A stretch of DNA of 58,394 nt, from NCBI GenBank assembly GCA_010672965.1, contig JAAHFN010000014.1:64574-122967 (forward strand). The letters are read 5' to 3'. Of the stretch, positions 26,771-36,264 are shown piece after piece. Source of the DNA: Oscillatoria sp. SIO1A7 (lineage in GTDB: Bacteria > Cyanobacteriota > Cyanobacteriia > Cyanobacteriales > Laspinemataceae). The position numbers were made by a program, and so were the translations under genes. The notes under the pieces are model-generated. The model searched no databases, was not told where the DNA came from, and saw only the letters and a program-made list of their open reading frames with translations. The stretch's first letter is position 1; the number at the start of each line of letters is the position of its first letter.

Positions 26771-27206
26771 AATTGCCTGGGAATAGGGAATTGATGCTTT
26801 TCACCCAGTATAATATTGCCCGGACAAAAAACGATTGTCAAAAATAAGTGAAGGAATAATTAAAACCGGTTCAATATTTTACAAAGAGAGAGAAGACTCA
26901 ATTGACGATTATAAATTCTAGGGGTTAAAGTGACATTGGATTTTTATGTAAAAAAACCTTGGCAGCCAATGTTATTTATAGAGCCTCAACCAATAGAGCA
27001 TCAGACGTCCTCATGCCTTTAGGGGAGCGTACCGAAATTATCGCCCATTTTCATAGTTGCATTTGTAAAATTGGAGCAGTCTTTTGAGGCAGACAGTATC
27101 GTGCTATAGCTCCGGCTCCCCGTGCGCTCCCTGTCCGGCTCTGAAAAAAAGCGATCGCCCTGTAGCAAATCCGCTACTCTAGAAGTAGTGCTTATGCTGG
27201 GTTCCT
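26771..27206. other. Gene-free stretch
   Basis: I see no gene, strong hairpin or repeat in these 436 nt. The leader of the GUN4-domain gene lies at the right end. Confidence 0.4.
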
Positions 27207-27992
27207 ATGACTCGCCATCCAAAACAGCCCCATCCCCGCGCTCCGAAATCCGCCCCAGCCGCCAGAAACGGCCCGCCCGAAGTGCAAGAAACAGCCCTAG
27301 TTTTGCCCGGATTCGAGGGAATCAAGCAGCGCTTAGCCAGCGATTCCGATCCGGTCAGGATTGCAGCACTATCGGAGGCGCTCGCATATGGCAGGGAAGG
27401 ATTCCAAAAAATTATGGAAATTGTCCGGACTGAAACTGGGCCAGTGCAGTGGGCGGCTTACGATTTGCTCTGGAATAAGAGCGATGAGGCGGTAAAGCAG
27501 AAGTTAGTTAAATATTCTCCTTTGCGATCGCAGGTGGGGGCTGACTATAGCAAGTTGCGCGATTTGCTAGAAGCGCACCAATGGAAAAAAGCCGATTTAG
27601 AAACTAGAAGAATGATGCTGTGGGTCGCTGGTGCCGACAAAAGAGACAGTTTGCTTACGCAACAAGATATCGAGGAGTTCCCTTGTACCGATCTGCGCAC
27701 TATTAATAAACTTTGGGTACAACATAGTGCAGGGAGATTTGGCTTTAGCGCGATCGCCCGCATCTATCAAGAAATGGGACAAAACTATGCCTTGCTCGCC
27801 GATAAAGTCGGCTGGCGCGAGGGCGATAAATGGTTGGGTTACGAAGATCTCATTTTTGAATACCGCGCCCCCATAGGGCATCTGCCTATTTCTTGGGTCG
27901 TTCCCAATTCTTCTGTATCCTATTGGGTAGCGCGGTTTGCTGGGGCAGGCTGGGGTTTACTCCTGACTCGCGCTAAAAGTTGTAATTTATGA
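27207..27992 (+). CDS. GUN4-domain protein
   Basis: This 261-aa protein ends in a GUN4 domain (about 110-210): YSKLRDLLEAHQWKKADLET, then QQDIEEFPCTDLRTINKLWV and the GRFGFSAIARIYQEMG segment. GUN4 binds porphyrins and stimulates Mg-chelatase in chlorophyll synthesis. The N-terminal part (about 30-105, LPGFEGIKQRLASDSDPVRI) looks like the helical, HEAT-like bundle of Synechocystis Gun4. The first 30 residues are basic and Pro-rich. Cyanobacteria carry several GUN4 paralogues, many in signalling proteins, so I cannot say this is the chelatase partner. Length is near that of Gun4 (about 230 aa). Confidence 0.85.
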   Translation: MTRHPKQPHPRAPKSAPAARNGPPEVQETALVLPGFEGIKQRLASDSDPVRIAALSEALAYGREGFQKIMEIVRTETGPVQWAAYDLLWNKSDEAVKQKLVKYSPLRSQVGADYSKLRDLLEAHQWKKADLETRRMMLWVAGADKRDSLLTQQDIEEFPCTDLRTINKLWVQHSAGRFGFSAIARIYQEMGQNYALLADKVGWREGDKWLGYEDLIFEYRAPIGHLPISWVVPNSSVSYWVARFAGAGWGLLLTRAKSCNL

Positions 27993-28496
27993 AATGGGGA
28001 ATGGGGCATTGGGGATTGGGCATTGGGCATTGGGCATTGGGCAATAAGCTTTTGCGCGAAACCCCCGACTCTTCCGAGGCGAAGTCGTAGGCGTAGCCTG
28101 CGCGAATCGCATAGGGCTGCGCCAACAGCTTTCAACTTTTAGAACGATCGCGCTCCTGCTGAGAGCTGACCGCTGACCGCTTTCTTGGGGAATGAAGGAC
28201 TGTCAGTAATAGGGTAAATTCTGTGTTAATGCCAGTAAAAATATTGCAATAACGCTACCAGCTTCAGCAGGAATTAGGATGCACCGCTGCTCTTCGCAAA
28301 ACTTTGCTGAGATTGGATCTCCAGACAGAGTGCCAAAAAAAGCTGGTAGTTAAATTGCTGGCATTTAGCCCCGAGAGGAATTGAATATATAATACCAGAA
28401 CTACAAACGGTTAACGAGCTTTGAAGATTGCCCAGCTATAATGCCAAATCGAGATGCTCCCATGCCCAATTCCCAATTCCGCTCTTCCCAATTCCC
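27993..28496. other. Low-complexity intergenic stretch
   Basis: Contains GGGCATTGGGCATT decamer repeats (28000-28050), a CGTAGGCGTAGCCTGCG palindromic block, a GCTGACCGCTGACCGC block near 28165 and a CCCAATTCCCAATTCC block just before the next start. No gene is seen. Confidence 0.5.
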
Positions 28497-29342
28497 ATGA
28501 AAAATATTCACAAACTGCTCGGCAAAGTGGCCTCCCAAGAAGCAGAACTACAGAAAACAGAATTTCTAGCTCCATGCACGCGAGGGGGACGAGTCCTCAC
28601 TCGGGTAGCGGGGATGGTTTACACTTTTGTGCCCAAGCCGCGAGACTTTGAAGGTTGGGGTATTTTCCAGCCAGCTAATCAAAAAACTGCTGTAGTAATA
28701 GAAGAACCAGAATTATTCCAAATAGCAGAATATCTGGAACGCTTTCCGGCGATACGCTTGTGGCTAGCCGATAAATTAAAAGGAAAAACTTGGCTGGCAT
28801 ATCCAACCAATGAATCCGATATGCGACAGCGGGTCGGTGCTGAGGGGCCGGTGCCGGTGCATCTGGTAACTGAAGGGAACAAGTTCGAGCCAGTCGTAGC
28901 TAGATGGGATGGCCGTAGTTGGTGGTTTGAGGAGATAGACAGGCGAGCCGACCCCATACCAGCCGAGCAACTAAGAGAATATCTAAAAAAGTTAACCCCT
29001 CCCGAGGAAATCCGCTTTAAAGGGATGACGCCGGAAATGCGGATAGTTTATCAAATTGTCGCGCAAAAAACAAGAGAGTTTGAAGCTAAGATAAAAGAGC
29101 AGCGAGAAGAAAAACGCTTGAGGGAAGCATTGCGGATGGGAGGTGGCGAGTTAAATAGCTTTCAAGACCGGGGCGAAGATTACTGGCTGGTCGAGTGGAC
29201 GACAAGTACCGGAGAGCATCATAGCTCGGCTATTTCTAAAAATGACCTAACTGTCGCGAGCGCTGGTATTTGTTTGAGCGGGCGCGATCGCGACTTTGAC
29301 TTGCAATCTCTCGTCGGCGTTGTCGAAGCAGACGAAGATTAA
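28497..29342 (+). CDS. Conserved hypothetical protein (281 aa)
   Basis: I do not recognise this protein. It has no signal peptide; features are PKPRDFEGWGIFQPANQKTA near residue 42, a Trp-rich middle (ARWDGRSWWFEEIDRR), a charged helix (about 190-225) and a C-terminal part with YWLVEWTTSTGEHHSSAIS. The ATG at 28497 is preferred because the in-frame extension upstream is built from a dispersed CCCAATTCCC repeat. The next gene in the same direction, 417 nt on, is a ThiF/HesA-like E1 protein; a functional link is possible but not shown by spacing. Confidence 0.65.
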   Translation: MKNIHKLLGKVASQEAELQKTEFLAPCTRGGRVLTRVAGMVYTFVPKPRDFEGWGIFQPANQKTAVVIEEPELFQIAEYLERFPAIRLWLADKLKGKTWLAYPTNESDMRQRVGAEGPVPVHLVTEGNKFEPVVARWDGRSWWFEEIDRRADPIPAEQLREYLKKLTPPEEIRFKGMTPEMRIVYQIVAQKTREFEAKIKEQREEKRLREALRMGGGELNSFQDRGEDYWLVEWTTSTGEHHSSAISKNDLTVASAGICLSGRDRDFDLQSLVGVVEADED

Positions 29343-29759
29343 AAGGGGCATTGGAAGAGTTTTGAGTTTTGAGTTTTGAGTTTTGAGTTGAGTTTTGAGT
29401 TTTGAGTTTTGAGTTGGGAGTTCTGCATTATATTCCCCAATCTCCTTGTCCCCTCGTCCCCTTGTCCCCTCGTCCCCTCGTCCCCTCGTCCCCCTCGTCC
29501 CCTCGTCCCCTTGTCCCCTTGTCCCCTCGTCTAGGGTGTTGACTCTGACGGGTTGTCACCAAAAATGGTGACAACCGGGATCGTTCCCAATTGAAACCTG
29601 AATCCAGAGTTCCCGTAGGACTTTTCAGCTCCTGAAAGCGGTTGGGAAATAGTATGAAGTTTCCCGAAACCCCACACCCCACACCCCACACCCTACCCCT
29701 CGTCCCCTTGTCCCCCAATTCCCAATTCCGCTCTTCCCAATTTCGCTCTTTCCCATCTT
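29343..29759. repeat. Minisatellite block and family R repeat (copy 2, reverse)
   Basis: TTTTGAG units (about 29360-29415) are followed by a CCCCTCGTCCCCTTGT minisatellite with about 9-10-bp units (29443-29530). A reverse-orientation copy of repeat family R follows (29532-29690), including a GGTTGTCACC/GGTGACAACC inverted repeat. No gene is seen. Confidence 0.75.
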
Positions 29760-30407
29760 ATGAGTATCTTTTTTCACGAACAGTTATATAGAACGCCGGA
29801 AGTCATGGCGAAACTGAAAAATTTTTCGGTTACCGTCTGCGGTGCGGGAGCGCTGGGAGCTAACCTAACTGAAAGTTTGGCTCGCACGGGTTTTGGTAAG
29901 CTAAAGGTAATCGATCGCGATCGCATTGAGGAGCGCAATCTTTCTACCCAGCCCTATTACCGTTCGGATATCGGCGCTTTCAAAGCAAAAATTATCGCTA
30001 ACAGCCTCTATCGGGCTTTGGGGACAAAAATAGAAGCGCGATCGCAAGAGTTAACCTCGGCAAATGTTGCTCAACTTCTCGGCCAACCTAACGTTGTTAT
30101 AGATACTTTCGATAATAGTATCGGACGGCAAGCAGTTAAAGATTGCTGCACTAATGCCAATATTCCCTGCTTGCATATTGGTATGGCTAGCGGTTATGCC
30201 GAGGTCATCTGGAATGAAAACTATCGGGTGCCCTCTCCGGCCAATGACGATATTTGCGATTATCCTTTGGCCAGAAACCTAGTCACCCTGGCGGTAGCAG
30301 TCGCTTCTGAAGTGTTAATAAATTTTGTTGCTGGTGGCGAAAAGCAGAGCTTGACCGTCACCCTGGGAGATTTTGCCATTAAACCATTTGACAGTGTTGA
30401 GTTTTAA
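29760..30407 (+). CDS. ThiF/HesA-like E1 adenylyltransferase-family protein
   Basis: This 215-aa protein has the Rossmann-type ThiF/MoeB/HesA fold: nucleotide motif VTVCGAGALGANLTESLA (about 25-42), the acidic VIDRDRIEERNLSTQ segment that contacts ATP, and VVIDTFDNSIGRQAV. These enzymes adenylate the C-terminal glycine of ubiquitin-like sulfur carriers or activate other carboxylates. It is shorter than MoeB/ThiF (about 250 aa), and the C-terminal zinc-binding CxxC pairs are not evident. Candidate thiol residues are in KDCCTNANIPC and DDICDY. No ubiquitin-like, E2 or JAB gene is adjacent. The stop codon merges with a GAGTTTT repeat. Confidence 0.8.
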   Translation: MSIFFHEQLYRTPEVMAKLKNFSVTVCGAGALGANLTESLARTGFGKLKVIDRDRIEERNLSTQPYYRSDIGAFKAKIIANSLYRALGTKIEARSQELTSANVAQLLGQPNVVIDTFDNSIGRQAVKDCCTNANIPCLHIGMASGYAEVIWNENYRVPSPANDDICDYPLARNLVTLAVAVASEVLINFVAGGEKQSLTVTLGDFAIKPFDSVEF

Positions 30408-30609
30408 GTTCGAGCGCTTGAGAGTTTTGAGTTTTTGTCATTCATGGGCTATTTCGGCGCGATCGGGTTGGGCGATCGCCTGCCAGGTGCCGCCAATCCA
30501 TCAAAAGTTACTAAAGACATTCTGAAAGGATTCAAACAAAAAAAATTTTATACCGCAATATCTTGGTAATCTTCTATATGTAGAAATGTTTTGAAGATAA
30601 GTTACGCCA

Positions 30610-31404
30610 ATGTTATCGGTGTCTCAATGTTTTGAAGAGCTGCGATCGCGCAATGAGTGCGCCATGATTCCTTTTATCACTGCTGGGGATCCCGATTTGC
30701 AAACTACAGCCAAGGCTTTACAAGTCCTAGATCAAAGCGGAGCGGATGTTATAGAACTTGGGGTGCCCTATTCAGACCCTCTGGCTGATGGACCAGTAAT
30801 CCAAGCCGCAGCAACCCGGGCGCTACAGAGAGGGACCCGTTTAGAGCAAGTGCTGGAAATGTTGAGTGGTATTGCCCCTAGCGTGCGATCGCCCATAATT
30901 CTCTTCTCCTATTACAACCCTATTTTGCATCGGGGGATTGAACCATTTTTTCAACAAATCGCTAATGCAGGGGTGCGCGGACTGGTCGTACCAGACTTGC
31001 CCCTAGAAGAAGCTAAAGATTTGTTAAAAATCGCCGCCCGTTATAAAATAGAGGTAGTATTGTTAGTAGCACCCACAACTACTCAAGGACGCATAGAAGA
31101 TATCGCCCGTCACTCTCAGGGATTTATTTACCTAGTTAGTGTAACAGGCGTTACAGGAATGAGAGACCAATTACAATCCCGAGTAAAGGATTTACTGGAA
31201 TATCTCAAAAGCGTCACTAATAAACCCATTGGCGTTGGCTTTGGCATATCGCAACCGGAACAAGCACTTCAAGTAAAAAACTGGGGAGCCGATGCCATTA
31301 TCGTAGGCAGTGCTTTTGTCAAACGATTGGCTGAAGGCAGCCCAGAAGAAGGACTCCAAGCGATAGGTGAGTTTTGCCAAAACCTGAAATCAGCTTTGAG
31401 CTAA
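30610..31404 (+). CDS. trpA: Tryptophan synthase alpha chain
   Basis: This 264-aa (beta/alpha)8 barrel cleaves indole-3-glycerol phosphate to indole and glyceraldehyde 3-phosphate in complex with TrpB, the last steps of tryptophan synthesis in the cytoplasm. Catalytic Glu49 and Asp60 are in [16 protein letters not shown], the same numbering as the enteric enzyme. The phosphate-binding motif GFGIS and IVGSAFVKR are present. Length is typical. It is not next to trpB, as is usual in cyanobacteria. Confidence 0.97.
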   Translation: MLSVSQCFEELRSRNECAMIPFITAGDPDLQTTAKALQVLDQSGADVIELGVPYSDPLADGPVIQAAATRALQRGTRLEQVLEMLSGIAPSVRSPIILFSYYNPILHRGIEPFFQQIANAGVRGLVVPDLPLEEAKDLLKIAARYKIEVVLLVAPTTTQGRIEDIARHSQGFIYLVSVTGVTGMRDQLQSRVKDLLEYLKSVTNKPIGVGFGISQPEQALQVKNWGADAIIVGSAFVKRLAEGSPEEGLQAIGEFCQNLKSALS

Positions 31405-32402
31405 TTTGCCAATTTGATTGCTGTTTGTTTGTTGTTGCCGCTTGCAGGTAAAAGCTTGCTTCAAAGCTAGGGTGTCGGCTATGGGGCGATCGCCCTGAGT
31501 AAATACCCCTAACCAAGACTGTCGATTAATAAAGGCTGTTAATCAAGACTGTCGATGCCGAGCTAATAAAACTTTCCCTATTTGGGCATTTATGCGGGGC
31601 AAGAGGGGGATGGAAAGATAAAATAAATTTTTTCTGGAAAACCTCCTGCACAGAAGGGCTCCCTAGTTCAAAGGCCAAGGGGAAGATAATGGCCGATACC
31701 CTACTGGTGCCAAACAAGCAAAAAGTCAAACATTTGCGTTCCTCTTGCCTTGGGTATCGACAAATTATAGATTTATTCCTGACAGGGGCAGCCAACAACA
31801 GCATTAAATAAGTAGCTCTAGCTTATTTGAGATATTAATTATATATTGTTAATATACATATAAATTAATAAGACACTATATCGAAAATATATAATTTGAA
31901 TACAAAAAATAAATTATCCAATTCGTAAGACTTTCTTCGGAGAAGTCTCTCTAGCTAGACAGACGGAAAGGTTGTCCGTTTGGTGACAAGAAGGAGAAAT
32001 ATTTATTTGGAAATCCCTAAAGCTCGACTGCCCATGAGCCTGGACTTTTAACGGCTCTCCCAAAAGCTCTCTTGACTTATGTTGCCGAAGAGCGATCGCG
32101 CTTGTGCAGCCGGAAAGTGCTAGACCACGCGCAAATTGCAGAACCCATGCGTAAGTCCTGTCCCTGCAACGATCGCCGGAATGTGGCTGGGTAATTTTTA
32201 AGTCAATCCCTCCCTGCAACGATCGCCGGAATGTGGCTGGGTAATTTTTAGCTTAATCGCAAGGAAGATAGTCTCTAAACTCGCATTTGAGTAGCACACC
32301 CTCGCCCATTCCATTACCTTACAATTGTCAATTGTTAACTGTTAACTGTTAACTGGTCAGTGAAATTTTAAAAAAACATAACCCTCGTTATTTCAGGAAG
32401 CG
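31405..32402. other. 1-kb gene-free stretch
   Basis: I see no supported gene. Contents: AT-rich sequence near 31840-31900, a GTCGATTAATAAAGGCTGTTA-type short duplication near 31520-31550, a GCGTAAGTCCTG half-element near 32150, the tandem duplication at 32161-32250 and a GTTAACT triplet repeat near 32335-32355 before htrA. Confidence 0.5.
32161..32250. repeat. Tandem duplication of a 40-bp unit, period 50
   Basis: The unit beginning TCCCTGCAACGATCGCCGGA and ending TGGGTAATTTTTA occurs at 32161-32200 and identically at 32211-32250, with a 10-nt spacer. The first copy directly follows a MITE family 1 end (GCGTAAGTCCTG). Function unknown. Confidence 0.85.
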
Positions 32403-33647
32403 ATGAGTATATTGTTTAAGCAACTAAGCCTTTATATAAGTTGGCTAGCTATTGGCGCTAGCGCGGGAATTTTTATAGGTCGTACTTTTAAGTGGCTTGA
32501 TGGCAGCCGCCAAAATCTATCCTTTCTCTCTGTAGCATTGCAAGTTGCTGCTCCGAACAAAAACTTGGCGATCGCTGCCAGCTCGTTTGCCAGCCATCCT
32601 GCACCAATAGAGAACCTTCCCGACAACTTCATCACCGCTGTAGCTGCTAAAGTTGGACCTGCAGTGGTAAGGATTGATGCAGATAAGGATGTGGGAATGC
32701 TAGGTGGAGAGGAATTTGCGACTCCTTTTTTTAGGCAGTTTTTTGGCGAACCAGATCTAGAGGATCTAGCCCAAAGCAATACAGGCGCTGGTTTGATTAT
32801 TAGTTCTCAAGGGCGGATTGTCAGCAACGCTAGCGTAGTAGGTAGCGCTAAGGTGGTTAGAGTTACCCTAGAAGATGGTCGGGAGTTTGACGGCAAAGTC
32901 GTGGGGATCGATCCCCTTACGGATGTGGCGGCAATAAAAATAAATGCTATTGACTTGCCAACTGTAAAGCTGGGAGATTCAACAAAATTGGTGCCGGGAC
33001 AATGGGCGATCGCCATTGGCAATCCCCTCGGCCTGGATAATACCGTTACTGTTGGCATCATCAGCGCTTTGGGCCGCTCCAGTTCCCAGATTGGTATCGC
33101 CCACAAGCGAGTGCGCTTTATCCAAACCGATGCTGCTATCAACCCTGGTAATTCTGGCGGACCTTTGCTAAACCAGAGAGGAGAAGCGATCGGGATCAAT
33201 ACGGATATTAGCGCTGACGGTCAAGGTTTGGGGTTTGCGATACCCATCGAAACTGCCTCTGCAATTGCAGAAAGACTCTTTACAACCGGTCGGGCGAGCC
33301 ACCCCTTTTTGGGAATTTCCATGACAAATCTAACCCCAGATTTTCGAGAAGCCATTAATCTAGGCCAGTTCGACAATCGGGCGGCCCGCCAGGAGGGGGG
33401 TGTTTTAATTATGAGGGTGATGAAAGACTCGCCAGCAAGACAGGCCGGCTTATTTCCAGGAGATCTTATTCAAAAAATTAATGGGATTTCTTGTGCGACG
33501 CCGACAGAGGTGCAAGAAATTTTGGATGCTAGTGAAGTCGGCGGCCTTTTAGAAATAGAAATTATGCGTCAGGGTAAGCTGAAAACGATGGAAGTAAGAG
33601 TTGGGCCGTTTCCCCAGGAACCCATCGACTCATTCCAGATACTCTAA
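32403..33647 (+). CDS. HtrA/Deg-type protease homologue lacking catalytic His
   Basis: This 414-aa protein has an N-terminal membrane or signal segment (about 12-35), a trypsin-like domain (about 75-290) and one PDZ domain (about 300-400). It looks like the HhoA/HhoB/HtrA group that handles damaged exported proteins in cyanobacteria. Ser251 is in PGNSGGPLL and Asp174 in DPLTDVAAI. The catalytic His, normally in TNxHVV, is replaced: the segment reads IVSNASVVG, putting Ser144 at that position. The rest is well conserved, so the loss looks specific rather than general decay. It may be a pseudoprotease (chaperone or adaptor) or paralogue of an active Deg protease elsewhere. Confidence 0.9.
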   Translation: MSILFKQLSLYISWLAIGASAGIFIGRTFKWLDGSRQNLSFLSVALQVAAPNKNLAIAASSFASHPAPIENLPDNFITAVAAKVGPAVVRIDADKDVGMLGGEEFATPFFRQFFGEPDLEDLAQSNTGAGLIISSQGRIVSNASVVGSAKVVRVTLEDGREFDGKVVGIDPLTDVAAIKINAIDLPTVKLGDSTKLVPGQWAIAIGNPLGLDNTVTVGIISALGRSSSQIGIAHKRVRFIQTDAAINPGNSGGPLLNQRGEAIGINTDISADGQGLGFAIPIETASAIAERLFTTGRASHPFLGISMTNLTPDFREAINLGQFDNRAARQEGGVLIMRVMKDSPARQAGLFPGDLIQKINGISCATPTEVQEILDASEVGGLLEIEIMRQGKLKTMEVRVGPFPQEPIDSFQIL

Positions 33648-33718
33648 AACAAATAATTGGGCCGAAGGGCATTGGGCATGGGGCATTGGGCCGAAGGGCA
33701 TTGGAAGAGAAATTACTT

Positions 33719-33802
33719 ATATCAAATCCGGTTAAGTGCCCATAAATCCCGTAGGGGCGGTGCCCTACAAATATTGTAACTGTTTAACCGGATTTGAGAT
33801 TA
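33719..33802. mobile_element. MITE family 2 copy (TATCAAATCCGGTTAA ends)
   Basis: Inverted ends ATCAAATCCGGTTAA (33721) and TTAACCGGATTTGAGAT (to 33802) enclose GTAGGGGCGGTGCCCTAC. A second copy is at 39116-39266. GGGCATTGGGC repeats lie just to the left. It cannot encode a protein. Confidence 0.8.
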
Positions 33803-33878
33803 ACCTTCAAAACTGCCTTTACAAATAGGGCCACTAAATAGGATGGTCTGCGATTCGGGGATCGAGAGCGATCGCCAA

Positions 33879-34235
33879 CTAAACTTCGTCCCAGGGAGAT
33901 TTAGGGCCTTTTACGGAACCAGTCGCTTCCAAATTTTCATCGAGGTGCATCCGCTGTTCCATTTTGTGCAGGAAATACCCGGTCATCATCGCAGAAGCCA
34001 ACAGGTTTGCTAAATTTTCGCGATTAGTTGTCACTTGAACTTCAAAATTACTGTTCGGCAACACGCCAACTAACCCCTCAACATTCTGAGAGATAATTTC
34101 CTTGATTTCAGGGGTGACTGACTTGGCAACGCGATCTAATACCTCAGGGGGTTGGTGCTTTAGATATTTTAGAAGGGGATTGGCCCCGAGATTGTCATCA
34201 TAGTCGCGATCTGTAAAGTCCGGTTGATAAACCAT
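33879..34235 (-). CDS. DUF760 family protein
   Basis: This 118-aa soluble protein of the DUF760 family is found in cyanobacteria and plant plastids. The typical central part is seen: NPLLKYLKHQPPEVLDRVAK, SVTPEIKEIISQNVEGLVG and VTTNRENLANLLASAMMTGY. Function is not known. It is convergent with htrA and separated from it by a MITE. No partner gene is evident. Confidence 0.85.
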   Translation of the reverse strand: MVYQPDFTDRDYDDNLGANPLLKYLKHQPPEVLDRVAKSVTPEIKEIISQNVEGLVGVLPNSNFEVQVTTNRENLANLLASAMMTGYFLHKMEQRMHLDENLEATGSVKGPKSPWDEV

Positions 34236-34702
34236 CTCAACTCTTATTGGCTGACTTGCTTATCCTCTAGTGTGACACTATCAGACTTAAACTGGCTGGG
34301 CACGGGAGTACAAGGGTAGGATTTTATATAGTAATGAGGCCCATGATAAAAGGATGTAAGCCTTATTTTGTAAGGATCTTAGATACAATCTATCCTTGTG
34401 AAATGGTGCTGTGAGGAATTTTGGCGGGAGGCAAAATTGCCGAGAGTCAGGATTCGAGAAAGTCAAATAGCTAAAAAATTTAGGTAAGGTAGTTGACATT
34501 TTGGCAAAAATGGCTGATAATATCTCTGCTATGCTGTTGAAGGCAGCGCGATCGCTCCTAATTGAGGGTTGTCTCCAAAACAAGAGCTTGGACCCTTAAT
34601 TAGTCACCAAGCCCTAAATAAACAAAAGGCTAGGTGGCTAGATCCGGAACGAGACATATATAATAAGTATGCATAACGCGCCATAAGCAGCGTGCATAAT
34701 TC
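34236..34702. other. Gene-free stretch upstream of tRNA-Leu
   Basis: No gene is seen in these 467 nt. They hold the leader of the DUF760 gene (read leftward) and the promoter region of the tRNA gene (read rightward), which I cannot place precisely. Confidence 0.4.
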
Positions 34703-35010
34703 GGGGGCGTGGCGGAATGGTAGACGCTACGGACTTAGAAAACTGGGCCTTGAGGGAGAAATCCCCCAAGTGAATGCTCTCAAATTCAGGGAAACCTAAA
34801 TCTGGTGACAGACAAGGCAATCCTGAGCCAAGCCTAAAAAGCGACAGCGAAAAGGAAGGTGCAGAGACTCGACGGGAGCTACCCTAACGTAAAGCCGAGG
34901 GTAAAGGGAGAGTCCAATTCTCAAAGCCCAATGGCAGCAGCGAAAGTTGCGGGAGAATGAAAATCCGTTGGCTAGTGATAGCCGTGAGGGTTCAAGTCCC
35001 TCCGCCCCCA
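34703..35010 (+). tRNA. trnL-UAA: tRNA-Leu(UAA), interrupted by a group I intron
   Basis: Exon 1 is 34703-34736 and exon 2 is 34960-35010, giving an 85-nt tRNA. The acceptor stem GGGGGCG pairs with CGCCCCC (35003-35009), discriminator A35010; no CCA is encoded. The anticodon loop joins as CT-TAA-AA within the stem CGGA/TCCG, and the split lies between U34 and A35, the classic position of the cyanobacterial and plastid trnL intron. The variable arm and T-arm (GGGTTCAAGTCCC) are intact. It decodes UUA/UUG leucine codons. Confidence 0.97.
34737..34959 (+). ncRNA. Group I self-splicing intron in trnL-UAA
   Basis: The 223-nt intron begins AGAAAACTGGGCC and ends with the terminal guanosine at 34959. 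The 5' exon ends with U, as required for group I 5' splice-site G-U pairing. Conserved P/Q/R/S-like segments are present (AATCCTGAGCCAAGCC and GGTGCAGAGACTCGACGGGA). It has no open reading frame. This is the ancient trnL intron shared with plastids. Confidence 0.95.
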
Positions 35011-35100
35011 TATCCATATAGCAATCAGCAGGTAGCTGTCAGCGGTCAGCTCAGACGCGCTCCGCCATCGGAGCTATAGAAGTATAGAAGTAGTAAAACG

Positions 35101-35844
35101 TTGCAATTAGGCACTCTTTATGGTATAGGCGTAGGTCCGGGGGATCCAGAATTAATTTCCCTCAAGGGACTCAAACTCCTGCAATCAGTCCCGGTAGTCG
35201 CTTTTCCTGCAGGAGTTGGAGGCAAACTGGGGGTAGCTCAGCAGATTGTAGATCGGTGGTTGAGTCTGGATATAGTGCAATTAGCTTTGAGATTTCCTTA
35301 TGTCCGGGATGAAAGCATACTAGAGGCAGCATGGCTTAAAGCCGCCGAAGAAGTAAGGTATTATCTGGAAAGGGGCCAAGATGTGGCCTTCGTATCTGAA
35401 GGAGATGTCAGTTTTTACAGCACTTTTGCCTATTTGGCGGCAGGGGTGCAAAAACTAGACCCCTCAGTTAGGGTGGAAGCTATCCCGGGAATTATATCGC
35501 CGGTGGCCGCTGCGACCAGTCTGGGATTTCCATTGGCAATTGGCGATCGCTCTTTGGCGGTGCTACCAGCTCTATATTCAATGGCAGAATTGGAAGCCGC
35601 TCTAGATTGGGCCGATGTAGTAGTGCTGATGAAAGTCAGTTCGGTTTACGAGCAGGTCTGGCAAATCTTACATCGGCGCGGATTGCTGGATAGATCTTAT
35701 ATAGTGGAACGGGCGACATGCCCGGATATGAAGATCTATCGAGGGCTGAGCGATCGCCCCAACTTGAAATTACCCTATTTTTCTCTGGCGATCGTTCAAG
35801 TGGCCGCACCGGAACCTGTATTTCAGACAAATCGCAACTTTTGA
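35101..35844 (+). CDS. cobI: Precorrin-2 C20-methyltransferase
   Basis: This 247-aa SAM-dependent tetrapyrrole methylase fits the CobI/CbiL group that methylates C-20 of (cobalt-)precorrin-2 in corrin-ring synthesis. Visible are LYGIGVGPGDPELISLKGL at the start, FVSEGDVSFYSTFAYL, EAIPGIISPVAAATSLGFPL and VVVLMKVSSVYEQV. The reading frame begins with a TTG at 35101; no ATG or GTG is placed better, so TTG is the likely start. It lies 90 nt after trnL. No other cob gene is next to it. Confidence 0.93.
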   Translation: MQLGTLYGIGVGPGDPELISLKGLKLLQSVPVVAFPAGVGGKLGVAQQIVDRWLSLDIVQLALRFPYVRDESILEAAWLKAAEEVRYYLERGQDVAFVSEGDVSFYSTFAYLAAGVQKLDPSVRVEAIPGIISPVAAATSLGFPLAIGDRSLAVLPALYSMAELEAALDWADVVVLMKVSSVYEQVWQILHRRGLLDRSYIVERATCPDMKIYRGLSDRPNLKLPYFSLAIVQVAAPEPVFQTNRNF

Positions 35845-36264
35845 CCTGAAAACCCGGTCTGGGCAGACAGTGTGCGTTTGGCAATTTTGGTCCGATACGA
35901 TTCTAGAGATTTCCAAATAAATGGTTCTCCCTCGCTTCCCCGTAGGACCCGACCAGCGAAAAGTCTTGAGGCACAGGAAGCACAGGAAAGGCGGGACGCC
36001 TGTCCTACGAATTGGGTAATTTATTTCTTGGAATTCCCCTAGAGTACGATTGTGGAGTAAGTGCTTTTTCTGGAGAGTTCCGGTGCCACAGTCTCAGGAT
36101 AAAAAGATATAATAAGGTGCGGGTAAAAAATATCCATCCCGTTTCTACCCCGGATCGGCAGCCCGCCTCACTGGATTCTAATAAATCCGAGTAAGTCCCC
36201 CTATATACCCTTCTGCTAATAATTTCTTTCCCAAGTCGCCTAGACTCAGCCGAACTAATCCCCC
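35845..36264. other. Gene-free stretch
   Basis: No gene or clear structure is supported in these 420 nt. A 60-codon frame at 36012-36194 has no recognisable features. The leader of the TonB-like gene is at the right end. Confidence 0.4.

Noticed and set aside
31526-31804. 92-codon minus-strand frame between trpA and htrA
   Set aside because: No recognisable features and unusual composition; left as gene-free.
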